This document shows positions 1 to 7,665 of a stretch of 64,000 bases of DNA, in pieces. The stretch comes from Marinisporobacter sp. (GTDB lineage: Bacteria; Bacillota; Clostridia; Peptostreptococcales; Thermotaleaceae). The stretch is from contig JAOARP010000060.1 in assembly GCA_025210525.1 (NCBI GenBank), positions 1 to 64,000 of the forward strand, read 5' to 3'. The notes beneath the pieces were generated by a model. The model was not told where the DNA came from, made no database searches, and saw only the letters and a list, made by a program, of their open reading frames with translations. Numbering within the stretch: position 1 is the stretch's first letter; every line of letters begins with the position of its first letter. The position numbers were made by a program, and so were the translations under genes.

Positions 1-618
1 CCAGTGATTGTGCCGATTGTTTTATATAATGGTAAAAATAAATGGACAGCAGCAAGAAATTTCAAAGAAATTTTGAATGGATATGAGTTGTTTGAAGAAA
101 ATATTATAGATTTTCGATATATGCTCTTTGATGTAAATAGAGTGAAGAAAGAGGAACTATTAGAAATTGCTAATTTAGTAAGTTCAATATTTTTACTAGA
201 TCAAGATGTAGCTATAGAAGAAATTTTAAAGAGACTAAAGTTAATAGGTAGAATTCTTGGGAAAAAAGGATCAAAAGAGCAAATAGAAGTATTTAATAGA
301 TGGATGATCAATGTATTCAAAAATAGATTTGATGAAAGAATAGGTGAACATGTATATAAGGTATTAGAAGAAACTAATCATATGGAGGTGGAGGAAATGA
401 TTAGCAATTTGGGTAGAAAGATTGAAGAGGAATTCAAGCATAGGGAAGAAAAAGGGATGCAAAAAGGAATGCAAGAAGGCATGAAACAAGGACAATTACA
501 AGAGCGTAGAGGGATTGCAAAAAAATTATTATTGATGGGAATAGATATCCCCACTATTATCAAAGCAACAGGTTTAAGTAACGATGATATTGAAAAAATC
601 AAATTGGAGATGAATTAA
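1..618 (+). CDS. Rpn-family PD-(D/E)XK nuclease/putative transposase, copy 1 (5' end outside window)
   Basis: This is the C-terminal part of an Rpn-type recombination-promoting nuclease (PDDEXK_2 transposase-like family). The reading frame is open through base 1, so the start and the catalytic N-terminal region lie outside the window. The visible part begins near VPIVLYNGKNKW, a conserved block of this family. It ends in a charged stretch with repeated KGMQ/EGM units and a helical tail (IPTIIKATGLSNDDIEKIK) that resembles an HTH-like end. It is nearly identical over its length to the second copy, which ends at 2032, and both are followed by the same repeat. Family assignment is by recognition. 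Known members promote DNA cleavage and recombination; activity of this copy is not shown. Confidence 0.8.
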   Translation, partial: PVIVPIVLYNGKNKWTAARNFKEILNGYELFEENIIDFRYMLFDVNRVKKEELLEIANLVSSIFLLDQDVAIEEILKRLKLIGRILGKKGSKEQIEVFNRWMINVFKNRFDERIGEHVYKVLEETNHMEVEEMISNLGRKIEEEFKHREEKGMQKGMQEGMKQGQLQERRGIAKKLLLMGIDIPTIIKATGLSNDDIEKIKLEMN

Positions 619-620
619 AG

Positions 621-745
621 TTGATGATAAAAAATTTGTTTAGAGTAGATAAGATAAAGTATAAAGATGCAGTATAAATAAATAGAATAACAAAAAACAA
701 TAAAAATCCGAGGATAACCTACTATCATATGTCCTTGGATTTTTT
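621..745 (+). repeat. Dispersed terminator-bearing repeat, copy A
   Basis: An AT-rich leader of about 80 bp runs into a 13-bp stem (702-714 with 732-744, AAAAATCCGAGGA/TCCTTGGATTTTT) followed by T residues. The same leader plus hairpin recurs at 2034-2160 and 15971-16095. The hairpin alone or nearly alone recurs at 7527-7606, 9035-9085 and 22050-22108. Here it should terminate the Rpn gene. Confidence 0.8.
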
Positions 746-1225
746 CTATATCACAAATTTGCCTGTCTTTATGTCACGAGTCATCATAATAGCTGTTTTT
801 TTCTCCTTTTTTAATATACTTCCTATGTCGTTTGCTACTGCAAGTCGAGTTTGGTAGTCTAATACCGAAAATGGTTCATTAAGTAAAAGTAGTTCAGGTT
901 CAATTGCCAAGGTTCTAATAAGTGCTACCCTTTGACCCATTCCACCAGATAATTGTCTTGGGTAATGATCTTTTTGAAACATATATCCTATAGTTTTGTT
1001 TGTACTGCTTACTGGCTCACCATTTACAATAATTTTTCTAGAGGAAGATTTAAGTAGTCCAGATATAATAGACAAAATGGTTGATTTGCCACATCCACTA
1101 GGACTTACGATAGAGACGATGTCTCCTTTGTATACTTTAAAAGATAAATCTTTTAGTGCGAGTGTTTCACGTTCTAAAGTATGATAGTTCATGGATATAT
1201 TTTTAATTTCCACAATTTTTTCCAT
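746..1225 (-). pseudogene. Decayed nitrate/sulfonate-type ABC transporter ATPase, copy 1
   Basis: The protein has the Walker A motif SPSGCGKST, the Q-loop (GYMFQKDH) joined directly to the signature (PRQLSGGMGQR), and a Walker B (LLLNEPF). About 40-50 residues that normally separate Q-loop and signature are missing, and the C-terminus stops right after the H-loop position, where TRD replaces the usual THD. At 160 residues it is far shorter than the roughly 250 of SsuB/TauB/NrtD-type ATPases, so it is called a pseudogene. ATG at 1225 is preferred over TTG at 1231 because GAAAGGAG precedes it. The internal deletion is also visible in copy 2, so it arose before the two copies separated. Confidence 0.75.
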
Positions 1226-1234
1226 AGACAAACT

Positions 1235-2032
1235 CCTTTCGAAGCCGATATTGTTTATAAAGTAAATATAGATGGAAAAGATATTATATTTTATGTGCTA
1301 TTAGAGTTACAATCCAAAGTAGATTATAGAATGCCTATACGACTACTTATGTATATGACTGAAATATGGAGAGAAGAATTAAACAATGCAGAAGATAAAA
1401 TCAAAAAAAGAAAAGATTACAGATTACCATCTATTGTGCCGATTGTTTTATATAATGGAAAAAACAAATGGACAGCAGCAAGAAACTTTAAAGAAGTTTT
1501 AAATGGATATGAGCTGTTTGAAGAAAATATTATAGATTTTAGATATATGCTCTTTGATGTAAATAGGATGAAAGAAGAGGAATTATTAGAAATAGCAAAT
1601 TTAGTAAGTTCAATATTTTTATTAGATCAAGATGTAGCAATAGAAGAAATTTTAAAAAGGTTAAAGTTAATAGGCAGAATCCTTGGAAAAAAAGGATCAA
1701 AAGAGCAAATACAAGTGTTTAATAGATGGATGATCAATGTATTTAAAAACAGATTTGATGAAAGAATAGGTGAACATATCTATCAGGTATTAGAGGAAAC
1801 TAATCATATGGAGGTGGAGGAAATGATTAGCAATTTAGGAAGAAAGATTGAAGAGGAATTCAAGCATAGGGAAGAAAAAGGAATGCAAGAAGGACTGAAA
1901 AAAGGGCAATTACAAGAACGTAGAGGGATTGCAAAAAAATTATTATTAATGGGAATGGATATTCCCACTATTATTAAAGCGACAGGATTAACTAATCAGG
2001 ATATTGAAAAAATCAAATCAGAGATGAATTAA
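1235..2032 (+). pseudogene. Rpn-family nuclease, copy 2, 5'-truncated
   Basis: Rpn sequence begins abruptly around base 1235 (FEADIVYKV) next to the ribosome site of the reversed ABC pseudogene. The frame is open upstream to 1181, but those codons are antisense to the ABC gene and are not Rpn sequence. The retained part has the nuclease segment with the family E-x-Q signature (LLELQS), the VPIVLYNGKNKW block and the KG/EG-rich tail. It is nearly identical to copy 1 and carries the same downstream repeat, which indicates duplication of an Rpn-repeat-ABC unit. Loss of the N-terminal region (roughly 60 residues in relatives, from memory) makes function doubtful, though some catalytic residues remain. 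Confidence 0.75.
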
Positions 2033-2033
2033 A

Positions 2034-2160
2034 ATTGATGATAAAGAATTGGTTTAGAGTAGATAGAAAAAGGTGTAAAGGTGTAGCATAAATAAGTATT
2101 ATAACAAAAAACAATAAAAATCCGAGGATAACTTACCATTATATGTCCTTGGATTTTTTC
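2034..2160 (+). repeat. Dispersed terminator-bearing repeat, copy B
   Basis: It has the same leader (GTTTAGAGTAGAT, then ATAAATAAGTATTATAACAA) and the same 13-bp hairpin (2116-2128 with 2146-2158) as copy A, directly after the second Rpn gene. Confidence 0.8.
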
Positions 2161-2265
2161 TATGCCACAAAGTTGTATGTCTTTTAGGAGACATAGCTTC
2201 TGCTATATTATGAGTCACCATAATTGCTGTTTTTTAATATACGGCCAGTATCGTCAGCCACGGCA
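2161..2265 (-). pseudogene. ABC ATPase pseudogene copy 2, 3' part (left of insertion)
   Basis: Its plus strand aligns with bases 746-845 of the first ABC pseudogene: AGTCACCATAATTGCTGTTTT against AGTCATCATAATAGCTGTTTT, then TTAATATAC, then the GTCAGCCACGGCA segment. The similarity stops at 2265 and resumes at 5294 with AGCCACGGCAAGTCGAG. The two pieces are therefore halves of one gene copy. Confidence 0.7.
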
Positions 2266-2284
2266 GATCTTATGATGTGGGTAA

Positions 2285-2480
2285 AAATTATGAAATTGAA
2301 GCTTTAAATAAGTTAATGAATATGAATTATCATATTACTAAATTCAGATAAAGATGATAGTATTTAAGGAGGAGTCAATTCTTCTATTTTTTCTATTATA
2401 AAGGGCGATTACGAAAATCGAATAATTTAGCAGTATTTGGAATTATGGTAGTATAATTATGAAAGATATAGAGGTGAATT
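2285..2480. other. Non-coding left arm of the insertion
   Basis: Between the left inverted repeat and the phosphoesterase there is only an open stretch from the repeat to a stop at about 2351 (tail NYHITKFR), with no start or ribosome site, and AT-rich DNA. The stretch may be the end of a lost gene. No transposase remnant was recognised. Confidence 0.4.
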
Positions 2481-3302
2481 GTGAATAAAAAAAGGAAGAT
2501 TATAAAGTTAATGTTAATTTTAATGTTAAGCATAAGCATATACTGTTTTATACAAAATACATGGATACAAATGGAAAATATTAAGATTAGAGTAAGGAAT
2601 CTACCCTCAAAATTAGTAGGTTTTAAAATTGCTCATATTTCCGATGTACATTTAAGAAAGAATGAAAAGAATATTGATACCATAATAAAAAAGATTAAAC
2701 AAGAAAATGTAGATATCATTTTAATTACAGGAGATATCATCGATAAAAGAGCAGTTATAGAAAATTCAGGATTAAATAAGTTAAGCAAAGAATTATCACA
2801 AATTGCACCTACTTTTGCAGTAACAGGAAATCATGAGTTTTGGAATGGAAGTGTAGAGAAATGGAAAAAGATATTAGAGGAAAACAATGTTGAGGTTATG
2901 GATGATAAAGTAGTAGTATATGAAGGAATTGCTATTGCAGGATTAAGTGATAATTCACATTATAAGCCTGATGAATTAGAGGGTATTGAGGATATAGAAG
3001 ATATGCCTATGATACTATTAGCTCATAGACCAGAGTTAATAGAAGATTATATTTCAACTTCAAACAAGATAATTCCTCATATAATATTTTGTGGACATGC
3101 GCATGGAGGGCAGTTTAGGATTCCTATTCTTAATAAAGGAATTGTAGCTCCTGGACAAGGGATGTTTCCTAAATACACTTCTGGATTATATAAATTTGAT
3201 AAGAATGCTATGATTGTTAGTAGGGGCATTGGAAATAGCATTATTCCTGTGAGGATTCATAACAGACCACATCTACCTATTGTGGAGCTTTTAAATCAAT
3301 AA
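2481..3302 (+). CDS. Membrane-anchored metallophosphoesterase (YkuE/calcineurin-like)
   Basis: This 273-residue protein has an N-terminal membrane segment (about residues 8-27) followed by a complete calcineurin-like phosphoesterase domain. The motifs appear in order: SDVHL, ITGDIID, GNHEFW, the LAHRPE helix and GHAHGGQ, which supply the two-metal ligands. Members of this group act as phosphodiesterases or phosphatases, often on lipid-linked substrates outside the membrane; the substrate here is unknown. GTG at 2481 is chosen because GAGGTG lies just upstream and no closer ATG precedes the membrane segment. It is the first passenger gene inside the insertion and lies about 60 bp before yjbQ, so the two may be cotranscribed. 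Confidence 0.88.
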   Translation: MNKKRKIIKLMLILMLSISIYCFIQNTWIQMENIKIRVRNLPSKLVGFKIAHISDVHLRKNEKNIDTIIKKIKQENVDIILITGDIIDKRAVIENSGLNKLSKELSQIAPTFAVTGNHEFWNGSVEKWKKILEENNVEVMDDKVVVYEGIAIAGLSDNSHYKPDELEGIEDIEDMPMILLAHRPELIEDYISTSNKIIPHIIFCGHAHGGQFRIPILNKGIVAPGQGMFPKYTSGLYKFDKNAMIVSRGIGNSIIPVRIHNRPHLPIVELLNQ

Positions 3303-3306
3303 AAAG

Positions 3307-3354
3307 AAGGGAGGATTTAGTGAGGGGTTAATAAGCATATATTTTCTCACTAAA
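3307..3354 (+). promoter_or_regulatory. Hairpin between a strong ribosome site and the yjbQ start
   Basis: AAGGGAGG (3307-3314) is followed by a 9-bp stem (TTTAGTGAG 3316-3324 with CTCACTAAA 3346-3354). The ATG is at 3363, and no other ribosome site lies near it. Folding the hairpin would bring the ribosome site to a normal distance from the ATG. Confidence 0.45.
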
Positions 3355-3362
3355 GATAAATA

Positions 3363-3770
3363 ATGAGCACTAATTTATTTCAATTTTCAATTTCAACAGA
3401 AAAACTTCAACAATTTGTTGATATTACATATTTGATTCATGAAGCTGTAGAACAATCAAAAGTTCAAAATGGTATTGCAATCATTTATTGTCCTCATACT
3501 ACAGGAGGAATTACAATCAATGAAAATGCTGACCCAGATGTAGTAAGAGACATGATTGTAGCTCTTGATAAGGTATTTCCCATAGAAGGAGATTATAAGC
3601 ACTTTGAAGGAAATTCTCATGCACATTTAAAATCTTCCTGTGTGGGTGTACAAAAGACTATTATTATAAATGAAGGAAAACCTCTTTTAGGAACTTGGCA
3701 GAGTGTATATTTCTGTGAATTTGACGGACCTAGAAAAAGAAAAATATTTATTAAGATCATGGGTAAGTAA
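3363..3770 (+). CDS. yjbQ: YjbQ family protein (UPF0047)
   Basis: The 135-residue protein is a full-length match to the YjbQ/UPF0047 family. Conserved blocks are IYCPHTTGGITINENADPDV, the HFEGNSHAHLKSS segment and GTWQSVYFCEFDGPR. Family members have been reported to have weak thiamine-phosphate synthase activity and are often annotated as secondary thiamine-phosphate synthase enzymes; the physiological role is not settled. The start at ATG 3363 is fixed by homology because the family begins only a few residues before the first strand, although the ribosome site is displaced behind a hairpin. It follows the phosphoesterase within the insertion. Confidence 0.9.
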   Translation: MSTNLFQFSISTEKLQQFVDITYLIHEAVEQSKVQNGIAIIYCPHTTGGITINENADPDVVRDMIVALDKVFPIEGDYKHFEGNSHAHLKSSCVGVQKTIIINEGKPLLGTWQSVYFCEFDGPRKRKIFIKIMGK

Positions 3771-3858
3771 ATATGAGTATTTAAAAAAATATTTTTTCAA
3801 AACTCTCTATTGATTCTAACGTAATGTCATAGCTTATTATAAAGTTGGAGGTGATGAG

Positions 3859-3957
3859 ATGACATACAAGGTCAAAGAAGCTGCTAATATAGTTGGAGTT
3901 AGTGTATGTACACTGCATTACTATGATAAGGTGGGGCTAGTGTTTGATGTTGTGTAA
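3859..3957 (+). pseudogene. MerR-family regulator, N-terminal stub
   Basis: A good ribosome site (GGAGGTGATGAG) precedes an ATG and 32 codons reading MTYKVKEAANIVGVSVCTLHYYDKVGL. This is the first helix-turn-helix of a MerR-family protein and is followed by a stop. The wing, second helix pair and effector domain are missing. It is probably a relic of a regulator truncated within the insertion. Confidence 0.6.
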
Positions 3958-4088
3958 GCGTTGAAAATTTATATTAGGCGAGTTAAGGAATAAAATATAT
4001 TCTCTTTTTTCCGCAAGTAAAATCAAGCAATGCAATTTCCATTACTCTATAATGACTATAGAGTGGTTGAAACGAGGTGAACAGACGA

Positions 4089-5057
4089 ATGTACGAGTGG
4101 CACAAGCAAATCCAAATAATTGTTGATGAAATAGACGAGTGTATTAAAAATCGTAATGTTGAAGCAATAACGCTACGATTTCTTTCTCGTAAGTTAGGTT
4201 ATTCCAAATTTCATACTACGAGAAAATTTAAGGAAATATCGGGTATGCAATTTAGAGATTATCTGCGGCATAGAAAATTAGCCTTTGCACTAAAAGAGGT
4301 TCGGGATAGTGAAAAAAGCATTTTGGATATTGCTTTTGATTATGGTTTTTCATCACATGAAGCTTTTACCAGAGCTTTCAAGGGAACATATCGTGTAACT
4401 CCAAGTGAATACCGAAAAAAGCCTAAGCCTGTTGTTCTTCGTACAAAAATAAACCCTTTCGACCGCTACTTTTTAGGATTTGGAGAGATTGGTATGATGA
4501 AATCTACAGATGATGTTAAAATTTATTTTGTAACCATTCCCGCACACAAATTTTTGCACATTAAAAACTATGAGAGTAATGGGTATTGGGATTTTTGGCA
4601 AAAGCAAAGTCTTATTCCGGGACAGGACTGCGAAACAATTTGCGGCTTACTCGATAGTATCAAGGGAAAATTGGATGACGATGGTGGGAGCGAATCTAAC
4701 AGCTGTAGCGGTCAGATTATGGCGTATATTAATGACCCACACGGCAGACTCTGCGATTGGGGTATTCCACGTACAGAGTGTTATGGTGCACGTCTTCCTT
4801 TTAATTATAAAGGCGAAGTACCACTACAAATGCTTATGATTGATGTTCCCGAAGCCGAGTATATTGTTTTTGAACATGGGCCATTCGATTATGAACAGGA
4901 AAATCGTAGTGTGGAGGAAAAGATGGAAAAGGCAATGGCAACTTTTGATTTTGCAGGCACCGGTTACTGCTTTGATACTTCCCCCGGTAGAATAATTTAC
5001 TTTTCATTTAATCCCGAGCGGTTTTGGAAGTATATCAGACCAGTTCGGAAGTCATAA
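4089..5057 (+). CDS. AraC-family regulator with GyrI-like effector domain
   Basis: The protein (322 residues from ATG 4089) carries an N-terminal AraC/XylS DNA-binding domain over about residues 5-110, with the second helix pair SILDIAFDYGFSSHEAFTRAFKGTYRVTPSEYR. A GyrI-like small-molecule-binding domain fills the rest (about 115-320). GTG at 4077 is also in frame, but ACGAGGTG sits 9 bases before ATG 4089, which is therefore preferred. This architecture is typical of multidrug or redox-responsive activators (Rob/SoxS-like HTH with an effector pocket). Its codon use and GC content are visibly higher than those of its neighbours, suggesting a separate origin. It is the last gene in the insertion. 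Confidence 0.85.
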   Translation: MYEWHKQIQIIVDEIDECIKNRNVEAITLRFLSRKLGYSKFHTTRKFKEISGMQFRDYLRHRKLAFALKEVRDSEKSILDIAFDYGFSSHEAFTRAFKGTYRVTPSEYRKKPKPVVLRTKINPFDRYFLGFGEIGMMKSTDDVKIYFVTIPAHKFLHIKNYESNGYWDFWQKQSLIPGQDCETICGLLDSIKGKLDDDGGSESNSCSGQIMAYINDPHGRLCDWGIPRTECYGARLPFNYKGEVPLQMLMIDVPEAEYIVFEHGPFDYEQENRSVEEKMEKAMATFDFAGTGYCFDTSPGRIIYFSFNPERFWKYIRPVRKS

Positions 5058-5094
5058 TCAATAAATAATCCATGAGCTTAGCTGGTGGATATTT

Positions 5095-5124
5095 AAAGCA
5101 GGAGTTAAATCTCCTGCTTTTCCT
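5095..5124 (+). terminator. Hairpin after the AraC gene
   Basis: A perfect 10-bp stem (AAAGCAGGAG 5095-5104 with CTCCTGCTTT 5111-5120) with a 6-base loop is followed by a weak T tract. It lies about 40 bp after the AraC stop. Confidence 0.6.
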
Positions 5125-5293
5125 CATTTTCAACATCATCTTTCGTATTACATTCACCCCTCTTTCCAAATCCAATCTCATAAGCAATCCGAACAATAGT
5201 TTTTAAAGCTTCATAACGTAAAGGATTCATGCTACATTATATTTCAAGGTATATGTATATGTAATTATGCTTTCTTACCCACATCATAAGGTC

Positions 5294-5440
5294 AGCCACG
5301 GCAAGTCGAGTTTGGTAGTTTAGTGCCCAAAAAGATTCATCAAGTAGAAGTAGTTCAGGCTGGATTGCTAAAGTTTGGATGAGTGCTACCCTTTGACATA
5401 TTTCACGATTCAAATAAATTATCTTTTTAAAACCTGTTAA
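5294..5440 (-). pseudogene. ABC ATPase pseudogene copy 2, 5' part (right of insertion)
   Basis: The plus strand continues the ABC pseudogene alignment where 2265 stopped: AAGTCGAGTTTGGTAGT, then GATTCATCAAGTAGAAGTAG, then GTGCTACCCTTTGACA. It includes the same Q-loop/signature junction as copy 1 before similarity fades near 5440. Frameshifts and substitutions are present. DNA from 5441 to the next gene shows only AT-rich sequence. Confidence 0.7.
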
Positions 5441-5585
5441 ATATTATTCAATATTAAAGTAAATGGTGTTGATAGTGAAAGAATAAAATGATAAAATATA
5501 AAACGAATCACTGTAAACAAATATTATACCACAAAAATATTAATTTGTCAATAGGTAAAAATAAAAATTAGAAGGGGTGTTTTTT

Positions 5586-6518
5586 ATGGAAAAAGGTAAA
5601 GGGAGTATGACAGCCATTGTATCAGCATTTGGTCGTGCTTATCATGCACTATATGAGGAACCAAAGATTTTTAATGATTATTTAGCACGACAGCTTATTA
5701 AGGATGAGGAATTTAGTAATATTTCTAAAAATATGGCTGAAGGAATTAAGTTTTTTAATCCCAAAGAAGCACATCTATATCCAGATAAAGAATCAGCGTT
5801 AAAGTGGGTTGTACAGAATCAAATAGCACCAATACCTTTAGCGAGAAGCAGGTATGCTGAGGATATGCTTGAGAATGGGATAAAATTAGGAGTAAAGCAA
5901 TATGTTATTCTTGGAGCAGGATTTGATACCTTTGCATTTAGAAAATTTAAAGAGTTAAATAAAATAAAAGTTTTTGAAGTGGATCATCCTGCTACCCAAG
6001 AATTGAAATTAAAAAGAATTAAGGAGTTAGGCTGGGAAATAGATGAGAATATAAAATATGTGCCAGTTGATTTTTCTAAAGGCAATTTTAAAAAATTTTT
6101 ACTTGATTCTGGATATAATCCTAATGAACTTAGCTTTTTTAGTTGGCTGGGAGTAACTTACTACTTAAGGAAAGAAGAAATCCATAATATGCTTAAAAAT
6201 ATTGTTAGTATGGCACCTAAGGGAAGCTCGTTAGTCTTTGACTATGCAGATGAGGATATTTTTTATCCAGAAAAAACATCAGCTCGTGTAAATGCTATGG
6301 TTGGTATGGCTAAAATGGCAGGTGAACCTATGAAAACAGGATATACATATTCTGATATTGAATCTGATTTTGAAAAGAATGGTTTATTAATTTATGAGCA
6401 CCTTTCTCCAAAGGATATTGAAGAAAGATATTTTAGAGGACGAACTGACTACTATCATGCCTTTGAAAATATTAATTATGCGCTAGCGGTTGTTGGAAAT
6501 AAGGAAGTTGATTTTTAG
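5586..6518 (+). CDS. Class I SAM-dependent methyltransferase (TIGR00027/LCMT-like family)
   Basis: The protein of 310 residues resembles the leucine-carboxyl-methyltransferase-like family of SAM-dependent methyltransferases. It shows the nucleotide-binding motif VILGAGFDTFAFR, the acidic ribose-binding segment FEVDHPATQELK, and FFSWLGVTYYL, a conserved part of this family. GTG at 5577 is in frame but overlaps the ribosome site GAAGGGG, so ATG 5586 is taken as the start. Family members in bacteria methylate carboxyl or hydroxyl groups of small molecules; the substrate here cannot be read. The gene stands alone, followed by the MerR promoter. Confidence 0.82.
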   Translation: MEKGKGSMTAIVSAFGRAYHALYEEPKIFNDYLARQLIKDEEFSNISKNMAEGIKFFNPKEAHLYPDKESALKWVVQNQIAPIPLARSRYAEDMLENGIKLGVKQYVILGAGFDTFAFRKFKELNKIKVFEVDHPATQELKLKRIKELGWEIDENIKYVPVDFSKGNFKKFLLDSGYNPNELSFFSWLGVTYYLRKEEIHNMLKNIVSMAPKGSSLVFDYADEDIFYPEKTSARVNAMVGMAKMAGEPMKTGYTYSDIESDFEKNGLLIYEHLSPKDIEERYFRGRTDYYHAFENINYALAVVGNKEVDF

Positions 6519-6545
6519 AAAAAATACCACAGATGAAAAAAATAT

Positions 6546-6576
6546 TTGACCTTCCCATTATGGGAAGGGTTATAAT
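6546..6576 (+). promoter_or_regulatory. MerR-type promoter with 19-bp spacer and palindromic operator
   Basis: The hexamers TTGACC (6546-6551) and TATAAT (6571-6576) are separated by 19 bp. A perfect 9-1-9 palindrome, CCTTCCCATTATGGGAAGG (6550-6568), fills the spacer. This is the classic over-long promoter that MerR/BmrR regulators untwist, and it lies directly upstream of a merR gene, so autoregulation is likely. Confidence 0.85.
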
Positions 6577-6628
6577 GAAATAGAACTAGTTCAGAAAATG
6601 ATGATGTATTAATACATGGAGGAGAAAT

Positions 6629-7447
6629 ATGTATACGATTGGACAATTTTCTAAGATAGGGCAAGTATCTAAAAAAATGCTAAGACATTATGATGCAATA
6701 AGTTTGCTTAAGCCTGAATATACAAAACCACAAAACGGATATAGATATTATTCGAAAAACCAAATTAAAGACATTATGATGATCAATAAGCTTAAAAGAT
6801 ATAGATTTTCATTAGAAGAGATAAGTGAAGTACTAAAAAAAGACGATACTCATTATTTAAAAAATATGATGAGAGAAAAAGTATTGAACTTATCTGAAGA
6901 AATAAAAAATAACCAAAGGCTTCTTAAGGATATGGAAGAAGCATTTGTGCATATTGAAAAAGGAGAAGATATGATGATTACCAATAGAAAATTTAATATT
7001 ATTGTGGATGAATTAAAAGCGATCACTGTATTAAGTATAAGAAGAACCATACCTATGACACAAATTGGAAGTGTTATTGGAGAAATATTTGAAAAAATGT
7101 ATAGAAATGAGATAAACCCTGCTGGTGAGATTATGACCCTTTATTATGATGAAGATTTTGATCCAGAGTATGCAGATATAGAGGTGTGCATTCCTATAAG
7201 TAAAAGTATACAAATAGAAGGATTGAATACAAGAACTATTGTAGGAGGATTATATGCCCATACAGTATTTGTTGGCGCATATAGTGAGATTGGTGAAGGT
7301 TATGCTGCATTGATAGATTGGATGAAGGAGAATGAGTATGAAGTAATAGGAGCTCCTTTTGATAGGTATATAAAAGGACCAGACGCAAGATGTAGTCCAA
7401 AGGATTATATAACAGAGATATATTTTCCTGTAAAAAAGAGACAATAA
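6629..7447 (+). CDS. MerR-family regulator with GyrI-like effector domain (BmrR type)
   Basis: A 272-residue protein with a MerR DNA-binding domain at the N-terminus (IGQFSKIGQVSKKMLRHYDAISLLKP, then GYRYYSKNQ), a coiled-coil dimer helix at about 75-115 and a GyrI-like effector domain at about 120-270. The architecture is that of BmrR and related multidrug-responsive activators, which bind drugs or other hydrophobic ligands. The operator in the preceding 19-bp spacer supports self-control. No efflux gene follows; the upstream methyltransferase is not in the same transcript. ATG 6629 follows GGAGGAGAAAT at good spacing. The ligand is unknown. Confidence 0.9.
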   Translation: MYTIGQFSKIGQVSKKMLRHYDAISLLKPEYTKPQNGYRYYSKNQIKDIMMINKLKRYRFSLEEISEVLKKDDTHYLKNMMREKVLNLSEEIKNNQRLLKDMEEAFVHIEKGEDMMITNRKFNIIVDELKAITVLSIRRTIPMTQIGSVIGEIFEKMYRNEINPAGEIMTLYYDEDFDPEYADIEVCIPISKSIQIEGLNTRTIVGGLYAHTVFVGAYSEIGEGYAALIDWMKENEYEVIGAPFDRYIKGPDARCSPKDYITEIYFPVKKRQ

Positions 7448-7526
7448 TCAGGCAACCTATGAAGATGCTTATATAGTAGGATTAAAAAAATTCTAAAATT
7501 GCTAGGGTTCTACAATGTTTGAATGG

Positions 7527-7606
7527 GTATATGTAGTACAAATAAGTATTAGGACAAAAACTAATAAAAATCCAAGGAGATCAGCTGATGTCTTTGGATT
7601 TTTTAT
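7527..7606 (+). repeat. Dispersed terminator-bearing repeat, copy C
   Basis: It has a partial leader (ACAAATAAGTATTAGGACAA) and the hairpin 7566-7578 with 7591-7603 (AAAAATCCAAGGA/TCTTTGGATTTTT). It lies between the convergent merR and nitroreductase genes and can end either transcript. Confidence 0.75.
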
Positions 7607-7665
7607 TAGTTTATCTTATTTTTGAAAAAATAAATAAGGAGACATATAAAATAACTCCAGGGTTA

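Larger units (their letters stand above)
2266..5293. mobile_element. 3.03-kb transposon-like insertion with passenger genes, no transposase
   Basis: The left end GATCTTATGATGTGGGTAA (2266-2284) and the right end TTACCCACATCATAAGGTC (5275-5293) are 19-bp inverted repeats with one mismatch. The 10-bp AGCCACGGCA occurs immediately outside both ends (2256-2265 and 5294-5303). Removing the element and one 10-mer restores a continuous ABC pseudogene that aligns with copy 1. These are the marks of transposition. The interior encodes a metallophosphoesterase, YjbQ, a MerR stub and an AraC regulator; no transposase frame is seen. This resembles mobile insertion cassettes, which IS enzymes move in trans, but the IS family is not recognised. 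The boundary base is ambiguous because GTC continues the match on both sides. Confidence 0.7.

Noticed and set aside
621-745. CRISPR-like repeat array
   Set aside because: The repeats are kilobases apart, unequal in length, and contain terminator hairpins; no spacer structure.
1181-1234. N-terminal extension of Rpn copy 2
   Set aside because: These codons are antisense to the ABC pseudogene and have no Rpn homology; the frame is only accidentally open.
5105-5230. 41-codon minus-strand ORF (starts MNPLRYEALKTIVRI)
   Set aside because: No ribosome site, overlaps the hairpin of the AraC gene, and no recognised family; may be a gene remnant.
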